Shown: positions 43,001 to 55,404, counted from the stretch's first letter. The stretch: DNA of 64,000 nucleotides from Liolophura sinensis (GCF_032854445.1 NC_088303.1:25459265-25523264), one strand, 5' to 3'. Notes: generated by a model not told the origin, from the sequence alone. Translations and numbers: made by a program.

Positions 43001-46000
43001 TGCCATTGCTGTTTAGTATATGGTTGATATTCTAGGGCGTGAGGAGAATGCAAATGTCTGAATCTCTCTGCAGACTGATGATGATGATGGCTGTAGTTTT
43101 ATGTCGACGAGCTCCATTCTGTTAAATGGTGTGCGCCAAGCCACTGGTGTATATGTTCAACGCAACATATCCATTATAGCTACACTGTACCCAAACTCAC
43201 GAAAAATACAACGAAATTTCTGTTTGCAGTTCTTAACACTTCTGTATAAATAAAACTGGTCCTGTGGTACAGCTGGTACACCTAGACGATGAAAATAATT
43301 TGCCATGACAAATCAGTTGAGTTATTTCCATTTCATATATTTTCCATACACAAAGACAGTCTTATATTTAAAATACACAGGGCTTACAAGCATAAATGAA
43401 AACCATTAGGCTGACTCCACAATTCACCTGATGGATTATAATGATACATAATGCATCCCCATATACTATAACTACACTGATTGTGACCTATACCAAATTA
43501 GACTAAACCATTCAAAAGCAAAACAAGAAACAAAAAAACCCATAACCATGAAAATATCCGTCATTATGAATCTACAAAGGACACACGTACATGGGCAGGG
43601 TATATAACTGGACCTAAGTAAAACATAATCAATGTCTCCCATGCGAATAGGTGTTCATTATGTGTATATTGGTATACCTTAATAAAGATGTACAACACTC
43701 ATACGCTGTTAACCACAGTTAATAGAGCCCACCCGTATGTTACCTATTAGACGAATGTAGACAATCTTGCTTATGTTAGATTAATTTCATAAACACATAC
43801 ATGACATGACCTGATCTAAGCTTGGGCAGAACTTAATTTTTGCCACCCATATAAGACGTTACAACATTTAGATTGTTTCAGCACCTTGATAAATTAGTAT
43901 GGATCCATGGTACTAAAATTTCTGGCACCTAGTTAGAACGAAGGCCAGAACTTGGAAACTATTTTGACGGATTGATCCTCTATGGAGATACATAAACCCT
44001 ACAGAAAAGTGTCCGGAATGCAGTTTACAGAACAAAACATTAGCACGGAAACGAGGCCAGAATGACAGACCGGCTAAGTATATAGAAAGGATGACCCAGG
44101 AGTCGGCTACAAGGGTCGGGGAAACTGAACCATGTAACATACACATTCATCATAAACTACTGCCTGAGCACCCATCAAGAGCACTTACTAATATGCTGTT
44201 CATTCAAACTTTTTAAAAAATATAACACGTGTTGTTTCAACATAGGTAACGTTCCTGTATGTAGACTAGTTTGTCTGATGACCTATTGTATCTTATACAT
44301 ATACGTACATCTGTAATGTTTGCTTTCATGAAAAATGTATAGGTTCACTGCTGTACTCCTCCCCTCAAAGTAAACTTTCAAAAATGTATCTTTGATTTCT
44401 GATTACTCGTATGGGTTTGATTGTAACGAACAATGCCATGTTAAATATTTTTCCTCGTAGCATTTGGAAACACATGTACCAGTCATTCGCGGCCTAGTTT
44501 TATCTAGTTTTACAGTGAATTCAAGGCGTCTTGGGGAAAAGGTCATTCTCTCGGAACCAGTCCGATATAGTTGTACTGGAAAATATCATTGCACACCATG
44601 CTATCCACATCCATCTCTCCTGCTAGCGTAAATCGAGGTAATATATTACGAATTCAAAGGATGGATGTTGAGTAGTCTACACCGATAGTGGTTTAATCCG
44701 TTCAATATATTCTTTGCGTGGATGTTAATGTCTCGCGCTGAACACTACGCATGCGCCAAATTATTACGCCCCGGGCGCTAGATTTGGTCACTATTCGAAT
44801 TGTCGTCCCGTGCCAGTCCGGGTCGTAATTCTTACGCGCCGGGTCTGAGTGATCGAGAGAAAGGATGGTTATAGCAAACCGCCCGCCCGTGTTAACAAGA
44901 AAAGCAGTGATACTGTCACGGCAACGTACGCTTACATGAGATTTCCGCTCAGAAATGAGACGGTGTTATTAATTAACATTAAAAAAAATGAATATTCAGT
45001 CATGTGACATTTCGTGCAAGGAACAGGCCTTTATAATTTTTACCTGAAAAAGACCATATGAAGAAAATGAATGTGCAATTGGAGTGAAAATTTTAGCACA
45101 AACCTTTCTGCTGTCATGGAGAAGAACTAAGACCAAGTTCTTCCTTTATGTATGCATGTACTTATGGACTTATGATGATTTACTGCAAACGCTCCACAGA
45201 TTAGGCGAGAAGAATAATTCTCCGAACCGGTACATCAGAGTTACAGCATGGCTAAATAACTTGTTGCGGTGGAAGCTGTGGAACTTACACGACAAAATTT
45301 GTTTAATTGATTTTTTAAGCCGTACTCAAGAATATTTCACTCACACGATAGTAGATTACACGTCACAATGAAAGATCGTTGTAGCTCTTCTCCACACATA
45401 CCCACACCCATCAAAATAATCTGGTAATTCTACCAGAAAGTCTATTGTCTGGGTGATGCTAGAATGTATTCTGTTACTGTCACATAATATGATGTTACAT
45501 TCAATATTATATTCTGTTCGTGTACATTCTAGCATTACTCAGACAACAGACTTTCTGTTAAATTTAAGATGTTATTTATTGAGTGTATTATTATTTCAAA
45601 GACATTTCTACACAGTGGATGAGTGGTTAATAACAACTACAACAGTTCAAACAAGGACATGCCATTATTTGGATGGTATGGAAACACTTTACTCTCATTT
45701 TACAATCTGTTTGTGTAAAAGTGAATATCTGATTTCTATTACTTTGTGTCAGTAATGGGAGGTAGAAAACTGATAATAAATACACGTTTTCTCTTCTATT
45801 TTCCTGTTCAAGTTGACGTGAATATGGATGTCGTTTTTCGTGGATGTATTGAAGAAGCTTCGAACAAACAGGATGGTTGTGAACAGCCCGATGAGGCGTA
45901 CAAAACCAACTTACAGGCGATGTTTGGCTCTGTAGTGACCATCTCATCTGTTGAAGGCGAAGGCTGCGGATGCTCCACTGACCTATGTAACGGTCAACAG

Positions 46001-46072
46001 AGGGTCACCGCCGAGACACTATGCTGGTTGGTGGGACTTCTCCTGGCATTCAATGCCCTCCACCTGTGGTAA
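40059..46072 (+). CDS. Ly6/uPAR-domain protein, copy B (complete, 3 exons)
   Basis: Exons are 40059-40128, 41125-41346 and 45813-46072, total 552 bp, 183 residues. Introns (996 and 4466 bp) are both phase 1 with GT-AG ends. Exon 1 encodes a signal peptide (MDRFSRGLLIVAMCLAVIVS, then VVTG). Exon 2 gives RQCYSCLSL and cysteines at DEC, QDC and MC. Exon 3 gives RGC, DGC, GCGCSTDLCNG and a hydrophobic C-terminus (CWLVGLLLAFNALHLW), a likely GPI-anchor signal. Ten cysteines and the final CN fit a three-finger LU fold, with a longer first loop than usual. The protein would be exported to the cell surface. The ligand is unknown. TTACAG at 40030-40035 just before the ATG suggests a spliced 5' UTR. 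Intron 2 shares both ends with copy A but has about 3.5 kb extra. Confidence 0.9.
41400..45430. other. Large intron 2 of Ly6 copy B
   Basis: Both ends resemble the 943-bp intron of copy A (about 41370-41480 and 45655-45812). The middle is AT-rich with no recognisable transposon gene. A GC-rich island at about 44725-44850 contains CTACGCATGCGCCA, similar to an NRF-1 site, and GCGCCGGG motifs. It could be an old promoter or an element end. Confidence 0.45.
45434..45557. repeat. Hairpin element in intron 2 of copy B
   Basis: CAGAAAGTCTATTGTCTGGG with GATGCTAGAATGTA (45434-45477) is the near-inverse of TACATTCTAGC with ACAACAGACTTTCTG (45522-45557). The arms are about 40 bp and the loop about 45 bp, MITE-like. 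Copy A's intron lacks it. Confidence 0.7.
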
Positions 46073-46699
46073 ATGCAGACAATCATTTCAAATATGGCTA
46101 AAGTAAACCATACACTATACACATTTACCAAACTGAAATTCTCCTAGCAAAAACAGATCTAGATTTCATGACAACCAGCTTATTTAGCAATTAACACGAC
46201 ATTTCGGTTTTGCTGGATTTACATGTATATTATTTTAATGGGAACGCCATGGGATATTCAAACTGAGCTTCACGGGATCAATGTCCTAGTTGTATATGTC
46301 AAAATACTGAACTTACGATTTCACGCTGTTTATAATTCCTGCTTTGAAATATTATGTACATGTCGTTCAGGTATTTCAGATATCGATCTAAGGAATAGAC
46401 TAATCAAATTGTGTTCGGTTACCATTTATTTTTTCATGAATAATATACGTAATTACTTTGAAATTAAGAATCAATAACGATTACGCTAGAGTAGGGCTGT
46501 ATAACCTGCCTAATGTTCATTATGAGACATTTTCATACATGGTCCAGAGTGGAATAATATAACACAATACATGTAGCTATATTTGCCGAACGAAAGTTGT
46601 GTATACATAACCAGCAGTTAACAATGGGTATAAGAATTCTCCATTTCACGTCCCCGCTTTATACTGTTTGATGTTCGTTGTTCTACTAACGTTTCTTTC

Positions 46700-46705
46700 A
46701 ATAAA
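46700..46705 (+). terminator. Poly(A) signal of Ly6 copy B
   Basis: AATAAA in the context TTTCTTTCAATAAAACTT, about 630 bp after the stop and matching copy A at 5970. Confidence 0.7.
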
Positions 46706-47219
46706 ACTTTGTATAAAATCGTATGCCTTTGTGATTGACCATCATCTCCCCATTTAGCCCATAACCCATATATGCTGCTTGATCTTGGAATGTTAAAACA
46801 GAAGATGCAGAATTAGTACTTCCGGCGTCTTATTCTTTTAACAAAATAATGACCTTGGCCTGTGGTCACGAGCCATATTTCAATTAGACTGAGTCGACAA
46901 ATTACATTTCGCTTAGACTTATCTCATCCACAACTCATGTTTTGCTCAGACCGAACTCACACGTTATATTCCGTTAAGATCTGAGACACAATTTCGGAGA
47001 AACAGATGTAAAAGTAACCCTAGTTTGGGGGAATGTTTCAGGTTGTCTGCCGAAATCCTCCTCCGTATGTTATCTTTATCGTTAATGTTGCGGCTGTATT
47101 GCTCTGATTTATGTAATCTTTGTCGGCAATATTACGACAATGTTGCTCTTAATTAATTTGGACCTGAGTTTCACCAAAAAACGACCAAAGATGGATTAGC
47201 GGAGTGTCGTCATTTTCAG

Positions 47220-47572
47220 CTAACCGGCCCGATAGAGCTTCCGCTTTGGGGGCGTTAGATCCAAGGTCAATCCTGGGTAGGGTCACATCCAAGACCTTAA
47301 AAGAGGAACTTACAGTTTCTTTGCCTGGCGTTCAGCTTTAAGAGGATAGTTCAACAACTGATTTACCCGTACCAGTATAATGGCTCGGGTGGGTCAGCTT
47401 ACTTGCCTTCGGTAAGTCGCATCAGTGAAGCTGCACTAAATAAAAGAGCGGTGGAAATCCGTCCTCTAACAAGGAGGTACATTACACGTACATGCACTCT
47501 AAAGATTCTTTCATGGTCATATGAGGGGGAAAATTGTTAAGTACGACGTTAAACCCCAAGAACTCACTCACC
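47220..47572 (+). mobile_element. SINE family 2 copy (tRNA-derived)
   Basis: It matches the minus-strand copy at 53385-53750: a decayed tRNA-like head (ACCGGCCCGATAGAGCTTCC), a body with GCTTACTTGCCTTCGGTAAGTC and GCGGTGGAAATCCGTCCT, and the tail TTAAGTACGACGTTAAACCC. It ends in ACTCACTCACC. Confidence 0.75.
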
Positions 47573-48069
47573 TATAGGTGGGATAATTTTTTGTAAATTT
47601 TTGTTTTTGTTCCGATTTTGCGACCAAATGACCTACCCTCGGATGCGTTGTTTATACGTTGAATACTTTTATTTTTGTTTTGTTTCCTTCTATAGGGTTT
47701 TACTATTTACATACACCACAAGATTATTTCCATTTCTCTGTTTTTCGTATTCTCGTTGGTGTTATTCTACAATATTGGTTATTCCTTGTCAGCGCACTTA
47801 ACGTTTGCTGGATTGATTACAATATAAACAGAGCTAGGATTTCCCACATTTAACAGTGCATTTGTATCTGGTTTGGTGTTTGTGTCTATATTCTGAAGAC
47901 CATGGTCAAAATCAAGTATTTTATATATTTTTCGCAAAGTGGCCCAAGTTATATATATTCAAATGTTCCAACAGAATTTGAATGTTTGTATACTTTATGT
48001 TTGGCTTTTTTGATTGTCGCCGCTAGTGGCATATGTCTAGATTCTAGTCGACTTAAAATTTCAAACCCT
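47573..48069. other. Intergenic, nothing recognised
   Basis: T-rich sequence with only low-complexity short frames. Confidence 0.4.
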
Positions 48070-49074
48070 TGTTACGGTATTGAAAGCAGCAACAGAAAAC
48101 AGACTCAGTGACTCAATATTACAATGTAAACAATGCTTTATATATAAAATGAGACGTACAGTTTTACAGACAGTTCAACAACAACAACAACATACACATC
48201 AGTATTACCGGTCTTTAAAAGTTTCCAGTTCAATTTTGCATCCAAAGGAACGTGTTCCAGGAGATCCAACGTAAAGACCATGGGATAAACACACAGTTCA
48301 CACAAGTCACAAATTGTCCTAGTCAGGTACTTCGCTAGGATAGCGAACGCAAACACAGTACACAGGTTACACATAACTGGAACAGTCAAGCCTTTGAATG
48401 ACGTCACACCTGCAGAGCACAACACAGGGTAAATACAGGCATGGAGGTATAATCCACTTTAGAACGGTCACAGCTCCCGCAGAAACTCACAAACGAGCCG
48501 TTCAGAGACGTAGAGTAGTGTCACCTTGTGGCAGAACGAACGTCCTTTGCAAAACTGAAAACTTCAGTTTAGAGTCCTTGACGACCTTGTCGGTCAGGTG
48601 AGGTCAGCGTGTTAAACAAATTACACAGTCAACACTGTATAATCATAATAAAGATCCGAACACCAATAAACGTGACTTCCGGAGAAATTCACATAAACCA
48701 GACATCAGTACAACTGTGGTACACAAACGGTGCCGGCATAAAAATCTGTCCTCCCAAATGAAACTGGCATCACCAGCTCATATCAATATAATGGACTCGA
48801 TACGAGAGCGTCGCACACTCTCCTGGCTCCCAGTGGATGCAGCAAAAAATCCTCCTCTCTGCACAGAAAACACGGCTTATATACGCTCCAGGTGGATTCA
48901 ACTATTTTTAAACACAGAGTTTAACAGCCAATGAACAGCCAGTTAAATAAACAGAGCATTGAACAAGGTGCTTTCCATCAGGTCCGCGCTGTACATATAT
49001 AACAGGCCTGTTATGCTTTCACAAAGGTCCGCAGACTAACAGTACATGAAAACGTTAAATAGTCATACATAACA
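48070..49074 (-). mobile_element. Solo LTR, about 1 kb, with 4-bp target duplication
   Basis: Read on the minus strand it begins TGTTATGTATGACT (from 49074) and ends AATACCGTAACA (to 48070), giving TG...CA termini. CCCT flanks it at 48066-48069 and 49075-49078. A TATA box (GCGTATATAAGCCG, minus strand, about 48880) precedes a GTGTTTTCTGTGCAGAG start region. No gag/pol lies on either side, so LTR-LTR recombination is likely. Confidence 0.6.
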
Positions 49075-49078
49075 CCCT

Positions 49079-50150
49079 TTTGTCAGATACACGAGGCCGT
49101 CCAATATTTGAAGAGAAGTGATCGGATTTCATCGACATGGCCACCGAAGATGTCATCAGCGCTTTCAAGTGGGACGAAACACAAAATGTCAATACAAAAG
49201 CCAGTTAAAGTAGTGCCAGCCTTTTTGTTCAACGTGCCAAGTCATTGGCATTGGTGTTACAAGAACAGCCTTGCCTGTGGCGTTACTCAAGTAGCACAAA
49301 TCAAAGGAGCATCCATTGCTTTGCTCACATGCATTGTCTGTTCAGCTTAGCTTGCAGGGTTCAAAGGCGACACTCTCACTCAGCACGCTTTTAGTAGTAG
49401 GAGCAGTTTGAACAGTTTCTGACATAGGATTGACACGTTTGAAATTTTTAACTCAGATGTCCACAGTATGCTTGTTGCTGTATTTGGTGTTGGTGTCTCC
49501 CAGGATGTATAAACCAGGACAGGGCTCTCTCTTACATGCCTAGAACGTATATGGCCAACTGTTAGGGCAAAAAGCATGTCAACAACGGCGATAATAGGAG
49601 CAACTCATTTCTACATTTTGTCTGTTGACAACTTGTACGTGGTGTGTGAGTTTATTATACAGGTAAAACTGAAACTACGATCTTTTCTTGAACCGTATTC
49701 ATACATTCTGTCTGACAGATGAACCAGTTCGCCAGCTCTGATTCTTTGAGGTTTCATGCATCCTCGTAAGGAAAGAATATGCCGTTAAACGCATGCTTTT
49801 AAACGCCCCTAGACTCGATAGGTAGGTCATAAATACACCAGATGTCTCACCAACATCAGGCTGCGATGCGCAGGGCTGCGTAAAGAGTGGGTGTCTTTTC
49901 AGCCCTAAAACAGATATCCATATATCAACACAATAATAAACTTTTTTGAAACCATGGTCCGTTTAGATTATCCACAAAGCAGTCTGTGTACTCTGCCTAG
50001 GGTGAAGTGTACACCCCTACGGGCAAACCGTGTGAACACCTACCGACATAAGATATACCAATTTCAACAGGAACATTGATTAATAATATTTTTGTAAACA
50101 TAAGTTACTGCAACATGCATCCACGTTTATATAAGTACATGATCTTTACG
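49079..50150. other. Intergenic, no gene recognised
   Basis: About 49800-49930 is a diverged relative of 37080-37230. The frames at 49108-49350 and 49380-49577 show no family features. Confidence 0.35.
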
Positions 50151-50154
50151 CTGA

Positions 50155-50530
50155 CACAGTATGAGCAGTCTTAGGGCCAGAATGATGCTCTCGGCAAAGA
50201 CGCTATAATGTACAGTTTATATTACAGCCTGGCACTGGCGTGACCAGAATATAGGTGTCCTTGTGAAAGACGTTGTGCAGTGTACATTTTATATATACAG
50301 CCTGGTATATATTCACCCATGTGGCCAGGTTTAAAATTTATATATACAGCCTGGAGTGACCCAGGAGTGTGCACTGGACTGACTAGAATATAGGTGTGCT
50401 CGGTAAAGACCTTGTGCAGTTTACAATTTATATATACAGCCTTGTATATTCACCCTTGTGGCCAGGTCTTCTCAGTTAAAACGTGATACAGCTTACAGCT
50501 GAAACAGCCAGGTGTATCCACTCTTGTGAC
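50155..50530 (+). repeat. 139-bp tandem repeat, about 2.5 units
   Basis: GAC(C/T)AGAATATAGGTGT recurs at 50242 and 50381. Each unit contains GTGCAGT(G/T)TACA, TATATATACAGCCT(G/T)G and a TTCACCC(A/T)TGTGGCCAGG motif. A partial unit precedes and another follows. Confidence 0.7.
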
Positions 50531-50603
50531 CATAACATATAGATGTATATGAATTTTGTCTTTCTAAAATCTTGGTCTTGCCTTGCAACAAAAGACACAC
50601 TGT

Positions 50604-50690
50604 ATGTACACACTCCTAATTACTCCTCGTCGACACATGACTGAGAAATTGTTAAGCACGACGTAAAACCCCAGCCATACACATATACAT
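50604..50690 (+). repeat. SINE family 2 tail fragment
   Basis: TGTACACACTCCTAATTACTCC through TTGTTAAGCACGACGTAAAACCCCAGC matches the 3' part of family 2. A similar piece lies at 39858-39945. Confidence 0.6.
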
Positions 50691-50769
50691 ATTGTGACAA
50701 TTTAACATTTAACAACACTTAATATACCTGTAGATACACAGACAGTAGGATCATCACAAGACAGTAAGA

Positions 50770-50996
50770 TTTAAAACTATCCTCTTTATTTTCACAAACC
50801 AGTTTGGGTTTATGATAGTGCTCGTAAAAAGGTAATCAGTCCCAAATTGAAATGTTACTGGGATGAACCCTACCTAGTAACAAGCAAATTGGATGACATA
50901 ATTTATCGCGTGCAACGAAATCCGCGTGCAAAGTCGAAGGTCTTTCATGTTTACCGAATGAAGGGTTATACTGGAACAAATTTCTCGCCATGGTAG
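50770..50996 (+). pseudogene. Gypsy integrase C-terminal domain
   Basis: Reads FHKPVWVYDSARKKVISPK, CYWDEPYLVTSKLDDIIYRV and KSKVFHVYRMKGY to TAG at 50994-50996. This is the V-W-V/SPK-L/W-x-x-P-Y-x-V/H-x-x-R-x-K pattern of Ty3/Gypsy integrase ends. No catalytic core is attached. Confidence 0.8.
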
Positions 50997-51149
50997 AACG
51001 ACTTTGTGAGACACCGAAACGGTTTGAGGCACAAAAGTTTGTAAAAACAAACTAAGGGAAACAGAGTGAACATTTCCAAAGGATTTATTAAAAAATAATA
51101 ATAATAATCAGCAATCTACAAAAACATTATATACACAAATGATTTTCTT

Positions 51150-51724
51150 TCATTATAGAGCTGCTATAATGGAAGAATATTTTACCTGTCACCTTTGTCA
51201 AAGAAGCTACAAAAAAACAAAAGGTCACTCATGAAGCACCAACTGGAAGGTAATATCACATGTTATTTCTGCTTCTTATGCAACATAGGAGGAATTTCTG
51301 ATCCACCAACCGAATTGTGGGTCTGCACCATGGCTTCGCGTTTATAACAAGAAGATGCCCTACTGTGGGTCTAATGAAGAAGACAAGGGTTGTCCACTCA
51401 GGCCCACCCACCCAACACTAGATGAGCGGATGAATGAAGCGGACGCATGTGCTTGCCCAGGACCATTAGAGGTTGACACTTCTTTCATATTTCCACTTCC
51501 ACAATTACCCAGTGAGCAGTGTAAACCATCACCCTTTGAAAAAGATCTTTACAGATTTGGACCTGCCAGTGGAATTTATGTCCTCCGGTGATAGCCCCAC
51601 CGCTGTAAATCAGGCAACTAAATCCCGGCCGCCCATTGACCTTATCAGTGGGACAGCCTCACTAGTTCCGGCCCCCCAAGATCTCCTCCAGACTATCGTC
51701 ACCCTGTTGTCTGAAGTCGACTAA
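51150..51724 (+). pseudogene. Possible accessory ORF between pol and the 3' LTR
   Basis: At 51168 a frame starts MEEYFTCHLCQRSYKKTKG. After a one-base shift LMKHQLEG follows, a C2H2-finger-like CxxC...H arrangement. GTAATATC and, 37 bases on, CATAG could bound a tiny intron. Downstream frames 51355-51591 and 51473-51724 contain acidic, proline-rich sequence (DLPVEFMSSGDSP, LLQTIVTLLSEVD). Some mollusc Gypsy elements carry a zinc-finger ORF here (recollection). It is broken and tentative. Confidence 0.3.
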
Positions 51725-52339
51725 GGAGATGTCTTCATCCTTTTCCACATGCTTTTCACAGTTTCTACACAAATAGAGGCTTTACACATGATGGGATGGA
51801 AACATGTACATACAACCATCACCACCAGGTGCCCAGATGGGACGAGACATGGAGAAGAGATTATTCAGACAAATTGCATCAAATTGTGTAAGATGTAGAG
51901 GCAGGAAGTTCGACGAATGGTTCTTTTTCTTTCGTTTTCAATCCTTAAAAACAATTTTAGATTACAGGTATATGTAGACAATTTGAAAATGCACATGTAA
52001 TATGATGACATACATGTTCAGTTTAATGATGATTTTAGCTATATGTATAAATGTTAAATGCTTGTAGTTTACATATGTCTGTTTACATATGTTTATTCGA
52101 GGACGAATGAAATTTAGGAGGGAGTATTGTGGTAAATTTAGCATTTACAACACTTAACATACCTGTAAATACATAGAGAGTAACATCTTTAGCTCATCTG
52201 GAACAAACTGGAAGCTCCGCTGGAGCACAAAGGAAGACTTAACTGAAACCCCACTGGGAGCATAATGGAAGCCCCTCTACAGTGCAAAGGAGGACCCTCT
52301 GGAGGGCAAAAGAAGCCCCTGTCAAACACCTAGTCGGGT

Positions 52340-52629
52340 ATTTTACCTATCATGGTAAAACACAACACTCAATCGTATAATAACATCCAAGCATGGTAAA
52401 ACGCTGCCCATAATCGTGTAATGACGCTTGATCATAGTAAAACGCTGCACACAATCATTAACAGCGCCTAAACATGGTAAAAACGCAGTGCTTGATTGTG
52501 TAGCAGCGCCCATTCGTGTTGAACTGCTGCACGTAACGGTGTAACAGCACCTATACCTGTTAAAATGTTGCGCCTTAAGGTGTAACATCACCTAATTATG
52601 GTAAAGTTCGGCACCAAATCGTGTAACGG
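52340..52629 (+). repeat. 41-bp tandem repeat, seven units
   Basis: Units start near 52351, 52392, 52433, 52473, 52515, 52556 and 52597 (spacing 40-42). The consensus is roughly CATGGTAAAACGCTGC, then CAATCGTGTAACAGCRCCTA. It begins inside or just after the Gypsy LTR remnant. Confidence 0.85.
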
Positions 52630-53372
52630 GACACACAACCCTGGGAAAAGGGTGCACTTATTTTTTCAGTATATTTAATTAGCGATGCTGACATATTTTA
52701 TTAACTTGGTACATAAAACGAAATATATAGAAAACTTTTAAAGATTTACACTATACTAATTATTTCAGAAAGATTTTTATGGACAGTAAGCTCTAGAACA
52801 TTGAACTTTCAGCGATATATTTATATATCTCGGGGATTGATACCATCACTGGATTTGACTTTTACTCAATACTGGACTTGTTATAGCGTTTAACTCGTTA
52901 TAGAGTTTAACTTTGGATATAAGTATATTTCAATCATTTATAATTGCTTATTACCCCACCCCTTTTGTGTGTATATGGGCGTAGCTCCATTATTGATTGA
53001 CTGATTGACACTGTCAATATAATATTTGACATTTAATAGTTGTTGCTACAGTTATTGGATATCTGGTATCTTGTACTATTTTTCAGTATAAATGTAAATA
53101 GTCATAAACACTTGCTGTTTAAAAGATAATAATGGGTGACGTTTTAAACAGTGACATTAGCTGAGCTTTTATTAGGTCAGCCCTTGAGAACTAGATTTTG
53201 TTTTCAGTTCCGAGTCGTAGTTGAAGGCATTTTGGGAACTTAGGACAAGATGTAACCATAGTTTTATCCTTGGGATCATTCTGAGACTGGTATAGAGCAG
53301 TGAGTGGTGATTCCCACGTATTAATAGTCCTGGAAGTCGGTTTAGAGTAGGACGTGCGGTTATAACAACGAC
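52630..53372. other. Intergenic, nothing recognised
   Basis: AT-rich. The 53172-53438 minus-strand frame partly overlaps the SINE and is not a gene. Confidence 0.4.
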
Positions 53373-53384
53373 ATTGATCGGAGA

Positions 53385-53750
53385 GTGAGTGAGTGAGTGC
53401 TTGGGGTTTAACGTCGTACTCAACAATTTTCCAGTCATATGACGACGAAGGAATCATTAGGGTACATGTACGTGTAATGTGCCTCCTTGTTGCAGGACGG
53501 ATTTCCACCGCTTTTTTATCTAGTGCTGCTTCACTGAGACGACTTACCGAAGGCAAGTAAGCCACCCCGCCCGAGCCGTTATACTGATACGGGTCAACCA
53601 GTCGTTGCACTATCCCCTTCATGCTGAACGCCAAGCGAGGAAGTTACAACTTCCTCTTTTAAAGTCTTAGGTGTGACTCGATCAAGGATTGATCCTGGAT
53701 CTACCGGTCCCGAAGCAGACGCTCTACCAACTGTGCTATCCGGGCCGGTC
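53385..53750 (-). mobile_element. SINE family 2, full length, 12-bp target duplication
   Basis: On the minus strand it starts GACCGGCCCGGATAGCACAG with a tRNA-like head (GTTGGTAGAGCGTCTGCTTC; B-box region GATCCAGGATCAATCC). The body and tail end GTACGACGTTAAACCCCAAG then ACTCACTC. ATTGATCGGAGA occurs directly on both sides (53373-53384 and 53751-53762). The 147-codon frame within it is fortuitous. Confidence 0.9.
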
Positions 53751-53762
53751 ATTGATCGGAGA

Positions 53763-55404
53763 ATTTAGTACTACGTTGTTGTTGTTTGTGGATTGTCTCC
53801 GGCTGTAAACTTTGTTTTGGCAATGCTTTCCTTGAAATCTAAATGTTGGATTTGATAAAAAATATGGTTGAGTATGTGGTAGATATACTTTAGGAAGCGT
53901 TTGATAGCAGTACTTTCTCATAATGGCATCGTTTTAATGTACATTTTTCGTGAAGTTTACTCTTGAAAATTAGGTCCTACTGTTTTCTTGAGCCAGCCAT
54001 TTTGCGCGAAAGCATTTTTCATGTATATGGTAATTTTTATGCATATATCGACTCTTGTAGACGTGAGATAAGCTTTTTAATTAACGTCATGGATAAAAGG
54101 AATTGTTACGGCTTTTGGTGATTTTAATCGTTCATGTTTATGTCTGACATTACTTGACAAGTTTTAAACATTAAGAGGGAAAAAACTTATTTTCCACATC
54201 TGTATACTAAACGTGTTATGAGGATTACTTCGATGTGTTGGATGTTGAGCTGTGTAAAATAAGGAGAAAAGTATACAGTCAAATACAGGTATGCACATTT
54301 TCTGACAAATGTCATATCAGTATATACCGATGTAATACCTTAACGACTAAACTAGTCATGATTACCAATGATATGATACATGAATGAATCGGACACTTCT
54401 GTACACATATCATTGTGTTTAATGGTCATTAAATGCAGTTCACCTCTCGTGCCTACAACGGCAATATTTAAACGTAAATTCGTAATGAACGACACAGGAT
54501 TTTTATTATTACCGAGAAGTGTGCTGCGTTTGATGCAATGTTTATAGACAGTTGTTAATACTTACGACTTTACTTAGCATAACGACATACTGGCCAGCCA
54601 CCCAAAGTGGGAGTATCACTCCTGCGTGATAAGATCTGTGTCCTTGTATTGCATTCCGGTGATTTGCAGTTGCGTTGTCGAGAACTATAAGTAGGTCAGT
54701 GACATAGCGAAATATTCATGAACAGGCCACGCCCACCTGGAGAAAGGGTTGGAATCTTCCCACTACCTTGGGATATTGGCGAGAGCTAGTCCCTCGATGG
54801 GACTGATTTGCACCAAAAACTTATTGGCGGCGGCGAAATCTGTATATTTCTGGTCATTCTGTATTCGTTTTTCTTTTCTAAGAGTGACTTATTTAGTCTT
54901 TTGAATTATTTTTCCTGCGCAGTTCTGAATGTTTTGGAGTGTGGTTATTAAGTTTTCAAGCTTAAAACCTATTGTCCTTGCTCGGACGATTAAATAAATC
55001 TGCACACACTGTTCATTGATTTCCCCAAACACCGTTTGTCATTACTGAGTACTAAATGACTGTAAACAAATTGTTTCCCGGTGTGACCTACTTTTTACTA
55101 CTTATTATCAATATTTTTTTAGCGTCTATAGTTTTCTGAAAACTGCAATTAAATATTTGGAGGTGGCGTGACTGGAAATGATTTTAGTTTTGACGTAAAA
55201 TGCATATAAAAAACTGTATTCAGTGACATGTTACACAGCTGGCTAATAGTGGCCATGGCGGCAGCCTTCCTTTCCACGGTTCCGTACACTATATAGCTCT
55301 ATAGGCAATATCGTGATATCGATTGGACTGGTAGGTTAACGCTCGCAGGTGAAAAGTACCCGTACTTTTCGGAGCGTACTGACTGAACAGGATTGTACAT
55401 TATC
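53763..55404. other. Intergenic, no gene recognised
   Basis: A GC-richer stretch at about 54640-54845 includes ACTATAAGTAGGTC and CACGCCCACC, which might be promoter-like. No adjoining exon is evident. The rest is AT-rich. Confidence 0.35.

Larger units (their letters stand above)
50694..52340 (+). mobile_element. Gypsy element 3' end with partial LTRs
   Basis: A short 5'-type LTR start (TGTGACAATTTAACATTTAAC at 50694) runs straight into integrase C-terminal coding at about 50770. After 1.1 kb a purine tract (AGGAGGGAGTAT) ends at 52127, and TGTGGTAAATTTAGCATTTAC, a diverged copy of the same LTR start, follows. Gag and most of pol are missing, so a large deletion joined the LTR to the integrase end. 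Confidence 0.6.

Noticed and set aside
44725-44850. CpG-rich island as a gene promoter
   Set aside because: No exon or poly(A) context on either strand; kept only as a note under copy B's intron.
53191-53634. 147-codon minus-strand frame
   Set aside because: It lies almost wholly within SINE family 2, and the frame is fortuitous.
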